DNA of 64,000 nucleotides from Tillus elongatus (lineage: Eukaryota > Arthropoda > Insecta > Coleoptera > Cleridae): the NCBI GenBank assembly GCA_964006375.1, contig OZ023270.1, forward strand, positions 56,980,536-57,044,535, given 5' to 3'. The number at the start of each line of letters is the position of its first letter. The stretch's first letter is position 1. Positions 23,288 to 34,257 of this stretch are shown in pieces. A program made the position numbers and the translations under genes. The notes beneath the pieces were generated by a model. It did no database searches and was not told where the DNA came from. It saw only the letters and a list, made by a program, of their open reading frames with translations.

Positions 23288-24210
23288 TGTGTACTAAACG
23301 ATCGAAATTTAAAAAAGAGAACAACAATGTTACATAACACTTACCTTTTGCATCTCAAGCAAATGAGTCGGTAAGGCGCTTGGTGTAAGCAACCTTTAAG
23401 CTTGTATTTTAACAGGGTGCGACATGACAATTTCCTTATTGCAAAGACAATGTAGAAAACAAATAACATGTCACAGACCAAGAACATGCACGTTAAACTA
23501 CTACAACACTAATGGTCATTAACAGAACAAGGTAAACAACACACAATGTCAGAAATAACATCCGCAAACACATGAGTATATAAGAAACCGTCTAAACATG
23601 TACGCAAACTAGTAGCATACTGAATGCAAAGGGATAAACTGGCAGTTCATGCCAATAGTCCATGTGTCTACAATATTCCAGGGATTCCCAAAGTCAATGT
23701 GAACTTTATGTCAAATGTAATGTTTAGGAGCGGAGGGGGTGTCATGGGACAGGAGCGTACCGCAAAATTGTTAAAAAAGTGGGTAAATGTGCACTTCAAG
23801 CCCACCAGTTCATTTCAATTTAATCGCCCATCTCTAAACCCTTCCCCTGACCAACAGTTTGACTAAATGAAATAGTAGGGGAAGGAAAACCATAGTGTAG
23901 TGTAGTGTAGAGATGTGCAGCTGGTAAACATAAAATGTACATGTACCTATTTGTAATGTGTAACGAACTTTAAATGCTAATAACTCAGCAAATAAAAGAG
24001 AACAATAAATAACAACAGTTTTAAGGCAAGTTCTGGAAGTGCTTGAATAGCTGCATACTATGACTAGGAGTTGTAATTTAGTCATAATGTTGAACCCTTC
24101 TTGACAAGCTATTTAATTCATAACGCTCTCAATTTTAACATCTTAGAGTGATAAGCAAGTACAACAACTCACTTATTAGTGACAAACAATATTATTCGGT
24201 AATTACTAAC
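23288..24210. other. Unassigned A+T-rich stretch
   Basis: No credible gene. A hAT-end-like ccagggattcccaaag occurs at 23680 but I find no inverted partner. A short gtgta repeat lies near 23892. If 24211-24297 is a first exon, this region would be its intron on the minus strand. Confidence 0.35.
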
Positions 24211-24297
24211 CTGAACACCATTTGAGTGGTTTTCTGTCGCAGGTGGTCCACATATTGCACCAGCAATTTCTGGTTTCTTTTCTTGGATACCTGGCAT
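24211..24297 (-). CDS. Possible first coding exon of a host gene
   Basis: On the minus strand, agaaATG at 24297 opens 29 codons (beginning MPGIQEKKPEIAG and ending NHSNGVQ) that finish exactly at a strong splice donor, CAG|gttagtaatt, with the intron starting at 24210. The length is a whole number of codons. I do not recognise the peptide and see no second exon within the non-repetitive 0.9 kb beyond it, before the LINE. The LINE duplication would then lie in or beyond the first intron. It could be chance. Confidence 0.3.
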
Positions 24298-24613
24298 TTC
24301 TCTTTGTGATGAGATTTATTTTTCTTGGTACTTAATAATACTTTCACCTTTCTCTTCGTCCAAAATTCTTATAAAGTTCAGCTTAAACTTAAAATTCAAG
24401 ATATTTATTATTTCTTTCCAATGATGATTATACACACTTTAATTTGCTCTGGAAAAATGAAAGGTTATGTTACTACTAATGTTTTGTTTTGGTTTGACAT
24501 TTAACTCCATTGGTATCCGACATAATCAACCTCTTTGGACATAATTAAGTTTTGACGACACGTAAAACGTCAAATTCCAAATTCTAGAATCATCCAGAAC
24601 AGAAGAGGAGAAC

Positions 24614-24657
24614 CTTAGATTAGGTAATAAGACTCTTATTTTATTACCTAATCTAAG
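24614..24657. repeat. Perfect hairpin, 17-bp arms
   Basis: cttagattaggtaataa (24614-24630) and its exact complement (24641-24657) flank a 10-base loop, about 20 bases left of the long-TIR element. Confidence 0.85.
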
Positions 24658-24679
24658 AGAAGCACATTGTGAAATGTTA

Positions 24680-25905
24680 CAGTGACTTGATAGAGACAGT
24701 GTGGACATGGGCGATTCGGCCGCCATGTTTTCTCCACATTTAACATTGCGCTTATGGAAGAATAGTCAAAAATTGCAAATAATAATGAATTGGTGCATTT
24801 TAGAAGAAAACTGTATAGAACCTTTTCTGCAGAGAATTATTTTTTGCTCATAACAGACTAGTCGTAATGTTTCCTGGTCAGATAGAACACATTACAATTT
24901 GCTTTAAAATAATTTTTCTAGTCAATGGATCTGTAGAAACTGTTTATGTTACGAGTTTGGCTACATTGTCGACAGACCGATTTGATGAAGTGACGTTGAC
25001 GGATTGTCATCAATTGTAAACAAATTTGTATTTAAATAACACCAGAACAATTTGGTAATGAATAATTATATGAATCATTCGACATTACAAAATCATAGTT
25101 TATGATCTTTATACAAATAATAATCATTAACAAATTCAAGGAAGAGTAAGAAAATGCAAAAATAATTATAAAACTTTATTCGATGGTCATAAAGGAGTAC
25201 TCATTAGTTTTGCTAGCATGTAATTTTTTTGAAATTAGCCTTTTACTTACTATTTTAGCCTGAACACAACAAACCTGTTCACATTTTTTTTTCAGGTTAT
25301 GACACGGTAAAATAAAAATATGCATTACATCTGAACAGTCACTTCACATTTTCTCAACAAAGAATAATTTCAACCTTATATTTTGTGGTTGGACAAAAGA
25401 AAACAACTGCCGGAAAATAATTTCCAGTCTTGAAAAAAGTTGAACGTCTTTAACTAAAGTGCTAATTGATTACTGAACAAGCTAAAATAACTTAAAAACT
25501 CCTGTACCCACCACTTCGTACAGGTAAATAATGAATGTAATCCAAATCAAACACTTTGGAGAAGTCGGCGGATTTTTTATCACATCAGATCGGTCTGTCG
25601 GCAATGCAGCCAACCTTATAACATAAACAGTTTCTATAGATCCATTGACTAGGAAATTTATTTTATAACAATTTTAATGATTCGTATCTAAATAGGAAAC
25701 ATTGCGACTAGTCTATTAGGAGCGAAAAATAATTCTCTACCGAAAATGTTCTATACAGTTTTCTTCTAAAATGCACCAATTCATTATTATTTGCAATTTT
25801 TTACTATTCTTCCATAAGCGCAATGTTAAATGTGGAGAAAACATGGCGGCCGAATCGCCCAAAATGATACCACCTAATGGCCACACTGTCTCTATCAAGT
25901 CACTG
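24680..25905. mobile_element. Non-autonomous Tc1/mariner-like element with ~320-bp TIRs
   Basis: The ends are cagtgacttgatagagacag and its complement, each flanked by TA (24678-24679 and 25906-25907). The inverted repeats run inward for about 320 bp at high identity: 24680-25000 pairs with about 25590-25905, including the tatacagttttcttctaaaa block. The middle 600 bp has no open frame with transposase motifs. TA target duplication suggests the Tc1/mariner superfamily. The short frame starting at MAAESPK in the right arm is TIR sequence (the mirrored copy lies in the left arm), not a gene. Confidence 0.8.
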
Positions 25906-26091
25906 TATGAAATGTACGATAGGGTCGCCATCTCGGTGCGGAACCAGGTAGTATGTTGTCCAGAAGACGAGAGATGAGAGAGAGATAAAATCTTAGATTG
26001 ATACAACCATAGATAGAGTTTGTACTTTGGGCGAGACAATGACATATAGAGGAGTTGACCAGGCGCGAGCGCTGCCAGCAGATCCATTGTA

Positions 26092-26138
26092 TGTCAAGAA
26101 ATGTTGACATTATTCACATTTGTCAACATTTTTTGACA
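26092..26138. repeat. Hairpin, 18-bp arms
   Basis: tgtcaagaaatgttgaca (26092-26109) pairs with 26121-26138 with one mismatch over an 11-base loop. Confidence 0.8.
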
Positions 26139-26420
26139 TGACAATGTAGCTAATGGCGCCTGGCCGCCTGGTGAACTCGTTATTATCTATAATAATAATA
26201 TTAAAAGGGTTTATTGTTTTTATTTTTTTACAATTTACTTTGTAATCTCGTAATCTCGTGGTATACTATCATGTTTACATTTTTATTATATTTTTGTTTT
26301 AAATGGTTAGTAACAAAAATAAACTCAACATATATGATAATACTACTAGCTGCATATAGTTCCAATAATATACAGCGACAGCATAGGGATTTGCAATGGT
26401 CAATATACTTGGCAATATAT

Positions 26421-26797
26421 TGTTACGTTCTACGGGGTCCTGGATTTGTTGACGAACAAAACACAGCTTTTCAAACTACTAATTTATTATAAGCAACTAT
26501 TTTCCAACACCAGTATCAACTAAAATATTTCTCTCTATTATTAAATGTCCATAGAATTATATTCCACTATTCGCCTTCTATGATCATTTCTTAAACACCA
26601 ACACTTACCGCTGACTCGCTTAATACTCTATGATCACTTCTTCACCACACCGACTTAATACTGAACTAATTTACTCTGCGCACCGATCGTCTATTTATAC
26701 TGTCCATAGAGATTCTAGACCTTCTACACTATTCTACACCTGTCACTTCTGGTCCCTTCTAGAAATATCATTCCAGAGTGTTCGCTCTTACCAACAC
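26421..26797 (-). mobile_element. Possible solo LTR, minus orientation
   Basis: On the minus strand it would start tgttggtaagagcg near 26797 and end acgtaaca at 26421, with a tataaatag box at about 26693-26701 and an aataaatt poly(A)-like signal near the end. This is LTR-like architecture. No matching target duplication is visible at the chosen ends and there is no coding sequence nearby, so the call is weak. Confidence 0.3.
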
Positions 26798-27523
26798 ACT
26801 TTATAATTGACATCTGACCATAGAAGCAACAAAGTCCAAAAAATTAATTATCATAGACAAATGTGTCAATATTTTATAGATCAATTATTAGCAGCCATCG
26901 TTATAAATACCATTATGTCATTACAATGTCTAATTTTGGTATGGCGATAAAATCCTTCTTTATAAAGCAATATGTAGTATATAAAATGTTATATGTAACG
27001 CCCACATAAACACTATATAAACAGGGCTTTAGACTTGTCCTTTCATTCACCTTACTTGCACGCTCACTTGGCCATAAGCAGACTTGTCGTAATAAAGCAG
27101 GAGTATTTTATAATATGTACTTGTTACATAAATGGCCATATTGTTGCAGACAGAAAAAACAACAGAACTCAACCATATGTATTTAACCCTATATTAGTTG
27201 CAGTAGATTTTTTCCTCTTCAAATTCATAATTTCTGACTGCTTGGGGCATAGAGCCCTGTATGTAATGACGTGAAATTAACAAAATAACCTATAAATAAA
27301 CGCGGGCGCAAGGAGAGCAGGGCAGCCAACCGCTATAGCTACAGGTTACAAGCAGCGCGATGCCAACAGAAATAAAGTTCATGTTTACATTTCCTTGATT
27401 TACACATAATTTCCGAGTTCACAGGATTTCTACCACTGTATAATCACTTAACTATGTACCTACCTATCAGATAATTAGTTTCCGTATGTATTTAATTTTG
27501 GTCATTTTATGGGAAACAAAAAG

Positions 27524-27658
27524 GACGTCATTTAAACGTACTTTTTGTTGTCGTCACCGTGAGGTATAAATCATAACGTCATATTGACGTCGCATTTTGA
27601 GTTACTGACGTCTTTCATCGAATCTGACCAAATATTGACGTCATGGCGACGGACGTGT
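27524..27658. promoter_or_regulatory. Cluster of GACGTC / CRE-like motifs
   Basis: Within 135 bp there are gacgtca (27524), aacgtca (27575), tgacgtcg (27585), tgacgtct (27606), a perfect tgacgtca palindrome (27636) and gacgtgt (27652). TGACGTCA is the classic CREB/ATF site. A TATA-like ggtataaat lies among them at about 27562. No adjacent first exon is recognisable. Confidence 0.4.
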
Positions 27659-27723
27659 GCTGCCTGGGTTTCTTTCTGTTCTTTTCCAAAATAAGTAAAA
27701 ATAAGAGTATTAGGTATATTCGC

Positions 27724-28497
27724 AGCTCACGGAGGGTTTTATTTTTAAAAAATCAGAAATATGCTTAGAATGGCACTTGAATGCATAAATCACAAGAAAA
27801 AGTTCCTGCAAACAACTCCCAAGTACCAGAAGTGAATAGGGGTGCTTGGCGGGGAAGAAGATAAAAAAAGAAGTATAAGCGAAAACTGTAAAAAAAACCA
27901 ACTTATCTGTATCTATATACGCTGCCTTTATCCCATTTTGCAGCTACACCTCCCTAAAATCTCGTTTATCCCGCACAGACCAGGTCCCGTAACTTTCTTG
28001 GGGTTGTTTCCAATAAATTTTTCCTATTTTTCTTGTGGTTAATGCATTAAGGGTGGTTGTAAGCATGCAGAAGGGGAAGAACCTTCCGTGTTGGGGAAGG
28101 GCCGTGACACCATGAAACGGGGGTGTGGGGATGGCTGCATCGTCCAGGGCATTTTCCTTCTACAACTGCATGCATACAACCACCTTCAATGCATAAACCA
28201 CAAGAAGAATTTCTTGGGAACAACCCACGAGAAAGGTACTGGACCTGAGGCGAATAGGGGTTCTGTGCGGGGTAAACATGGTTTTAAGGAGGTGTAACTG
28301 CAGAATGGTATAATAATAGAATATAGACCCGGCTAAGCTGTTTTTTCGTATTTTCGGTTACCTCTTCCCCAGCATAACTCCTGGTCCCGTAATTTTTTGG
28401 AGGTTGTTTGCAAAAAAAATATTTTGTGTTTTATACATCCAAAGTGTGTTCAAAGCCCGTTTCTGGATATTTTTTTTCTAAAAGCCCTCCGTGAGCT
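27724..28497. mobile_element. Non-autonomous inverted-repeat element with four alternating subunits
   Basis: The ends are agctcacggagggtttt and its near-complement at 28481-28497, and the inverted similarity continues about 130 bp inward. Inside, a subunit containing aatgcataaaccacaagaag occurs forward near 27780 and 28190 and reversed near 27960-28060 and 28370-28450. The whole thus reads as forward, reverse, forward, reverse. A related subunit is at 5441-5649. There is no protein-coding frame of note. The superfamily is unclear and no target duplication could be chosen. Confidence 0.6.
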
Positions 28498-29641
28498 CCT
28501 CTGAAAATTAACTCTGTATTACTATATATTTATAATTTACTGATTGGGCTAACACAATTTACCATTATTTTAAAATGAAATATAAGATGTCTGAGTTTTT
28601 TACTTAGAAATTGAGTGTAAAAATTATAAACCTACTATTTTGTATGTAGAAAAATACATACCCACCTAAGTATTATAAATTTAAATATTTTACTAATTAT
28701 TATTAGCTGCATGTTAATAATTGAGCAATATACAGTAAAATACTATTAAAAAAACTAAAAACGTAGATTGTGGTTTAGAAGAAAATCGTTCTGTCCAATT
28801 TGAAGCATTATGAATTTTTAGTTTCAGAAATAATAACACTTTTTTAAATCCTTTTCAAGGTAAACCATTTAATTGAGTCCGTTAATTTGAAATTGATTAA
28901 TATCCTAAAATTTCAATACTTTCTGTTACTATGTGAAAAAAATCTTATAATAAAAATAGTTAGTCTTATTTTAAGTTCAAAAAGAACATAACGTTGACAG
29001 ACGAAGATAAAAATGCGGTCTAATTTCAATATTCAATACACTATTATTCCACTAGATTTATTCGGAATACATCTGACGTTTACCGTTCCACTCTCTGATT
29101 GGTCGAGAGTTACAAGACAACCTATCTAATCTATAAGCCTTGGACTTGTCCAACAAAACGTTTTCATAATCAACTTTTGTTGTAAAAAAACTCCCTTACC
29201 GAGATCACAGGATAAGGATAATATGCTGTGGTGCTGTGGTTAAGTTGGTTTTGTGCACAGTCTTCTACACTAAGGGTGTGTTTTGTGCTTGTTAGGTATA
29301 TAGCAGCCTTTATTCTGCTGGAATTTATTTGTTGATTCCTCGGTTTATATTGTCCAAGGTTGATTCTTGCTTTTGTCTATGGACAAATAATGTTCTGTGA
29401 GTAGATCTTTTGCCCTTTTAGATGAGCACCTGACAGCAGGATAACCAACAAAAACTTTAAAATAGTAATAATCAAATACAAACCACAATCCTTAATCCTT
29501 ACATGAAAAAAAGCTAAGAAAAACAATAACTTGAAAAATACTTTGATTTTGTGTATTGTAGTTTGCACAGCGATTTTCTATTACATTTAAGTAAGCAGTT
29601 AATACATTTGAGTAAAGCAGCAAAGACGAAAACAGTAAAAG
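28498..29641. other. Intergenic DNA upstream of the methyltransferase gene
   Basis: A+T-rich sequence without genes. Around 29094-29106 lies ctctgattggtcgag, an inverted CCAAT box that could belong to the promoter of the gene at 29642. A possible 3' splice site (tgtattgtag, 29562) precedes the ATG by about 75 bases, so a 5'-UTR intron is conceivable. Confidence 0.3.
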
Positions 29642-30202
29642 ATGACTGAGACACCGCGAGTGATTGTTTCAAAGATATATTCCCATGAATATAAAAATAG
29701 GAAACACTTTACACTGACTTTTGGGACAACGCTGACGAAATTTGGAAAAGTCTTGGCTGCCATGCACGAAGATAAAATATGTTACATATCTTTTATTAGC
29801 GATAATTCTGAATCAAGTAATATGCTCTCTGACTTAAAGAAAGAGTTTCCAAATGCTGTTTTGACAGAAGACAACCTTAAAATTGCCTCCGAAATCGAGA
29901 ATATCTTCTCAGATGAGAAAAATAAAGACATTAAGGTTTTGTTAAAAGGAACTGAATTTGAAACAAAAGTCTGGGAACAGCTGGTAAATTTAAAAAAAGG
30001 CTCAACATTCAGCTACGAAGATGTTGCGAAAGCTATCAGTAACCCCAAGGCAATAAGAGCTGTAGCAAAAGCAGTTACAAAAAATAAACTTGCATACTGC
30101 ATTCCCTGTCATCGTGTTATTAGTAAGAGTGGAGGCCTCAGTAAATATAAATGGGGAGCTAAAAGAAAAGCTCAAATTTTGAGGGAAGAGAAAGCTATTT
30201 AA
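29642..30202 (+). CDS. MGMT: Methylated-DNA--protein-cysteine methyltransferase (MGMT/Ogt)
   Basis: A 186-residue protein that removes O6-alkyl groups from guanine by suicidal transfer to its own cysteine, acting in the nucleus on damaged DNA. The signature CIPCHRVISKSGGLSKYKWG is complete: the acceptor is Cys156 within PCHR. The helix-turn-helix is visible (FSYEDVAKAI, then SNPKAIRAVAKAV with the expected Arg finger, Arg139), and Tyr125 and Asn148 sit where the family has conserved Tyr and Asn. The N-terminal half (1-95) is divergent, as is usual, and shows no clear zinc ligands. The ATG follows a non-coding leader and no in-frame ATG lies just upstream. The whole gene is one exon, whereas vertebrate MGMT is split by introns. 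Base composition matches its surroundings, giving no sign of recent bacterial transfer. It is flanked by repeats on both sides and is the only confident host gene in the window. Confidence 0.93.
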   Translation: MTETPRVIVSKIYSHEYKNRKHFTLTFGTTLTKFGKVLAAMHEDKICYISFISDNSESSNMLSDLKKEFPNAVLTEDNLKIASEIENIFSDEKNKDIKVLLKGTEFETKVWEQLVNLKKGSTFSYEDVAKAISNPKAIRAVAKAVTKNKLAYCIPCHRVISKSGGLSKYKWGAKRKAQILREEKAI

Positions 30203-30655
30203 GTTTACTGGACTCGGCTTTAAAACGAGTACAGTTTACATACTTATCTGATTATTTTTGGTTTCAGTTCGTTGTTAATATTGGACATTGTTATTTTATA
30301 AAATAATATACATACTCCATTGTTTTATACAAGTATATCTACCTCAAATACGTTTTCTTTGTTATTTAGTGATGTTTTTCTTTAAATTAATTATTACATT
30401 ATTTTGAATTAGCAATCAGTAGGTAGGTACATATTATATACTACTTGTTTATTTTATTTTCTTGTATTTACCATTTTTGTTTATTGTAATGACAATTATT
30501 AAATTAATTTTTTAATTAGTGGCTTTATTGAATAATACCTGGTAATATTCCACCACAAAACTAGATCATTATAAATGTTCTCTGCCTGTCTACTTCTTGT
30601 CAAACTAATCTAAAGAGTAATTTACTTCTAATGGTATAACATAAAAACAAGTCTC
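30203..30655. other. 3' flank of the methyltransferase gene
   Basis: A+T-rich sequence holding the presumed 3' UTR. No perfect AATAAA is seen close to the stop; variants such as aataat at about 30302 could serve. No other feature. Confidence 0.3.
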
Positions 30656-31168
30656 AACACAGCAAGGGCATTATGGAAGTGAATTTTCATTAAAATGTTT
30701 CTAATAGTAAATATGTATCTGATGCAAGCAGGCATCAATATGGTTACTGGTATAACCTATGACCTATATAGTAGAAACAGTGTACCATATTTTATCAAAA
30801 TTACTTATTGTTTGAAAATGTGCAAACATTTTCCGAAAATAAACTCAAAATATTGATTTCCTAGCCAACAAACCGTAGGTTAATAGCAAATTGAGTTGTT
30901 GAAATTTGAAGGATTTAATGAAAATTCGCTACCAAAACCCACTTACTGCGTCTAGATTTTTTAAAATTACAAACATGCATCATATTTTGATAAAAAATGC
31001 AAAAATGAAATAATATAAAGGTGTTTGAAAAAACAATCGTAGGGATTACCAACGACTTATGGACCATCTGTGATTGTCAAAATATTTTTATAAGTTGCAG
31101 CTTAAGACACCCTATAATTAACGTATACAAATTTTTCTCGTATCTTGTATAATAACAATTATATTGAG
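30656..31168 (-). repeat. ~530-bp repeat with internal inverted repeat (copy C)
   Basis: Reverse-complement relative of 485-1021 at moderate identity (shared blocks include the cgtatacaaatt and tctactatataggt regions). The inner part 30656-30956 has its own inverted ends, agtgaattttcattaaaa and ttaatgaaaattcgctacc. It is an older and independent insertion of the same family. Confidence 0.65.
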
Positions 31169-31280
31169 CTTTACCATAGAAATGGGTCATCCTGTATATA
31201 TGTAAACAAATAAAAACTGAATGTAAACCCGGATATGGATTCTAGGGGGCCTAGTTTGCGCTGATTTGAAGACAACTTTT

Positions 31281-31330
31281 TAAAATTCAAAAGTCGTGGT
31301 CTCCTTATTAACGAATTTTTTCTGTGGCAT
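31281..31330 (+). repeat. Short repeat shared with 41437-41483
   Basis: aaaagtcgtggtctcctt followed by aacgaattttttctgtg matches aaaagtcgcggtctccta and the following acgatttttttctatg at 41437-41483. The family and its extent are unknown. Confidence 0.4.
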
Positions 31331-31449
31331 ATCGTTCGGCAGACAGCTTGTTTAGTCGACACTACAATACCGCTGGCTGAAGCGTTTTGTTTCCTTCTAT
31401 AAAGCCCAATATTGATATCTCCTTCATATTTATTGGCAAAACATGACAT

Positions 31450-32080
31450 TTAAGCGAAATTGAAATGAAAATGCCAATTTATATGCGGGGCAATACACAC
31501 TATATGTTTGTGCAACAGCCCATCAGCCATTTCCCTGTCTCCGCTCTCGAGAAATGCCCTGTACCGCTCCTCACAGTCATTATTCAATCCTGGTATGTAT
31601 TCCTTACGGAATCCGCTGAGTATGGTATTTTTTGCTGTTTCGATAATCGCTCCTATGAACCTCTGGTCGTTATCGGTTGTTGGTGGGATCCAGCCTATGC
31701 ATTTATCGAGTCTGTTAGAGTAGCTCTCCCAGTCGGTTTTCTTAAAATTCCATCTTTGTCGTGGAAAGGATGTGATAAGCAGGATACATATGCCAATCTC
31801 TATAATAGCCGGTCTATGATGGCTATGAGGGAAGTCTGCCAGAATTCTACGGGTTGCTCTTAATGGTGTATTGTCATCGTTTGTGCTTACAAAGCATAGA
31901 CCAGGGTTGTACTCCTGATTCCATGCTGCAGATTTGAATGATCCCCGTTGTTTAGCGTCAAACACCAAATATGCATGATTAACATCTGCCCAATTCATTA
32001 ATATTTCGCCATTGTAGTCTGTATTCCTGTATTTTCACAGCATGTACTGGCTGTTGAAATCTCACACATAGACAGCTGGG
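31450..32080 (-). pseudogene. Antisense LINE endonuclease and linker fragment
   Basis: Minus-strand reading begins near 32070 with DFNSQYML and NTDYNGEIL. It continues in one 182-codon frame: VFDAKQRGSFKSAAWN, GLCFVSTND, RRPAIIEIGI-like HHRPAIIEIGI, RWNFKKTDWESYSNRLD, GWIPPTT, then FRKEYIPGLNNDCEERYRAF. This is the C-terminal half of a Jockey-type LINE endonuclease plus the linker before RT. The active-site SDH position reads SHHRP, so the Asp is lost. It breaks off at 31450 without RT, and at the 5' side a stop lies in the GDFN region. Confidence 0.8.
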
Positions 32081-32533
32081 TGGGGTGAGGTAGGCAGGTC
32101 TTCAGGTGACCAGGTGATAGCAGGAGGTTTATATATATTGCTAATGTTTATTTCTCCTGCCCTGATGACTACCTTGTGGATATTGTTTGAGCTAGATATT
32201 TTACACAGTTGGGCATGTTCGATAGATGAGCGAACGTCTGTTTATTGTGAACCTTTTACGTGTTTTGATTCTTTAACATTTGGTAATTGCATTTGTACTT
32301 GTTTTTAAATATTTTCTATTCCTTTTTCAAATGTATCACATACCTATTTAGCTGTTCTTACTTAACCTACATTTGTTATGAAAGTTCGTTTTTTTAAATT
32401 CAATTCTTCAAGTTTTATGATTCATTTTTCTTATATATTGTATTAAATGTCTCTGGTTTGGATTTTAATCAGATAAATTTATTTAAAAAAATTAGTTACA
32501 TATTCTAAAGCTCAATTACACTTTAAATAACAA

Positions 32534-32535
<2 letters not shown>
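32081..32535. other. Unassigned A+T-rich stretch
   Basis: No gene or recognised repeat; composition is strongly A+T-rich towards the microsatellite. Confidence 0.3.
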
Positions 32536-32622
<87 letters not shown>

Positions 32623-32634
32623 TATATATATATA
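32536..32634. repeat. (TA)n microsatellite
   Basis: About 49 TA units with a single interruption (aaatat near 32620). Confidence 0.97.
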
Positions 32635-33129
32635 AAAGCATAAAAATTCAAACTGACTTAGACTTCCTAATTCGTGCTCACTTTATTTTGTTTTCTCTCC
32701 ATCGTTACCTCTCTATTAGCGAATTTTCATTATGAAAATTTACTAAAAGCATCAGGTTGGTGACCACAACCAGCATCAGCAGAATCTGACACGCCACACT
32801 TTTGAAAAGTATGTGTCATTTTAACACAGATTAAATTTTTAGTGTCCCGATTTGAGGAGAAATCGCTTAAAACCTAATAAATCCACTTTTGCAAAAAATT
32901 TAGACAACATATGATACTAATTTGAAGCTTCGCTATCAACGTATGTAGTCAGATTCGGGCAAAAGCCGATATAGCTCATATAAAATCGTATATGAAGTTG
33001 CTTATTTTCTGTAAAAAGCGGTAAATACAAATCTTAAACAAAACCTCATAAAACGTTTTCACTTCTTTTACTCTGTTGACGCCCAATCTAAGCATCCTAC
33101 ATTTTTAAACGGTTGGAAGATTAATTAGG

Positions 33130-33665
33130 AGGAGGATCCACGAAAGTTGGTTCAGCTCTCTTACATTACCTAGATTCCTTGGAGTTTGACGGCGTGACAA
33201 GGCTTGGGCTGTTCTGCCACGGCTGCGGGGCGCAGAATAAAAATGCCAATATTATTAATGCGTTATATCTTTGGCTTAGATTGAAGTGGCCAGTTTCCGC
33301 CTCCGAAATAGAAATAATGTTCCCTGTCCTTGGGCACTCCTTTTTGCCAGCGGATAGGGTTTTTAATCTCCTCCAGAGAATATAAACAGATATATGAAAA
33401 AAATTGGGAAGTGAAAAGGTTACGAACACACTGGAAGACACGGGACATATTGTAGAAATTGGGAAATAGCTCAGTGAAATAATGCAGGTACCCAAATTTT
33501 CGCTTCACCACAGGCACAAAAAAATTCGAAAAGGTGCTAAAAAAAAAGCTAATGATAAATATCTTGCATCACAAGAAGTCAGTTTTGACCGTGGCATTCC
33601 GGACAAAAAGAAATCGCTGTTAAGACATCTTTTGGAACAAGCTACTTGGAAAGAGATGGCAATAT
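33130..33665 (+). pseudogene. Fragment of a DUF7869-like transposon-derived protein
   Basis: Two plus-strand frames read SALLHYLDSLEFDGVTRL, CHGCGAQNKNANIINALY and MFPVLGHSFLPADRVF (33140-33385), then after a short gap VPKFSLHHRHKKIRKGAKKK and the rest of a basic tail ending at 33665. The DGCgaQNKN ... FPvtGHSFmPpDRVF pattern is what I know from the DUF7869 family found in many insect repeat proteins, thought to be transposase-derived. Here the expected Asp before GC is His. Stops after LLQRI and within the joining stretch show decay. Assignment rests on memory of the motif, not a search. Confidence 0.5.
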
Positions 33666-34257
33666 GAGAAATCATATGGTACAAGACTTGGACTACTTGG
33701 ACCCATTCTTGATGTAGGAAATGGATAGCAACAACTTTGCGATTGCCTTGAAGAGGAAACCGCCGTCTATGTTTAGTTTTTTCCGTTAGATTTTCTAAAA
33801 AAAAGTTATTTAAAATATTTGTGTTGTTACTATTACTTTTTTTCTATCATAAGCAACATTAAACACGTTAATAATTAGTGGTTTTTTTTTGGAAACATTT
33901 TGAGTAAACCCCGCTAAGATTCGAGTTTAATGTAAAAGCCAATAAAGCTAATAAATCCAATAATTTTTCTTTTTTAAAAGATATTTTGTACATTCAATTG
34001 TACTGAATTCTAGGGAAGTCATAGATCAACTTGTAGCATGTTTTGTCAAAAAATTACTGAAAAAATCCCAGAATTGCATACTACACGTTTTCGCCGATCT
34101 ACTTAGAACTACAGAAAGTGGTGTAATGGGGTGGTTTTACGTGCCTTTTGCTTTTCTTTAAAACAAAGGTTTTTTCATGACTGTAAACTCTAATTATTAT
34201 TGATTCTAAATTTTAAGAAATTATTTAAACAGGTACGTTTTTTAAAATCGGCAACAT

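Noticed and set aside
25771..25977. MAAESPK... frame as a host first exon
   Set aside because: It lies in the right TIR of the 24680-25905 element, and the mirrored sequence exists in the left TIR.
26994..27128. Mini solo LTR (tgtaac...gttaca, with TATA and aataaa inside)
   Set aside because: Too short and without a target duplication; the 6-bp inverted ends can be chance in A+T-rich DNA.
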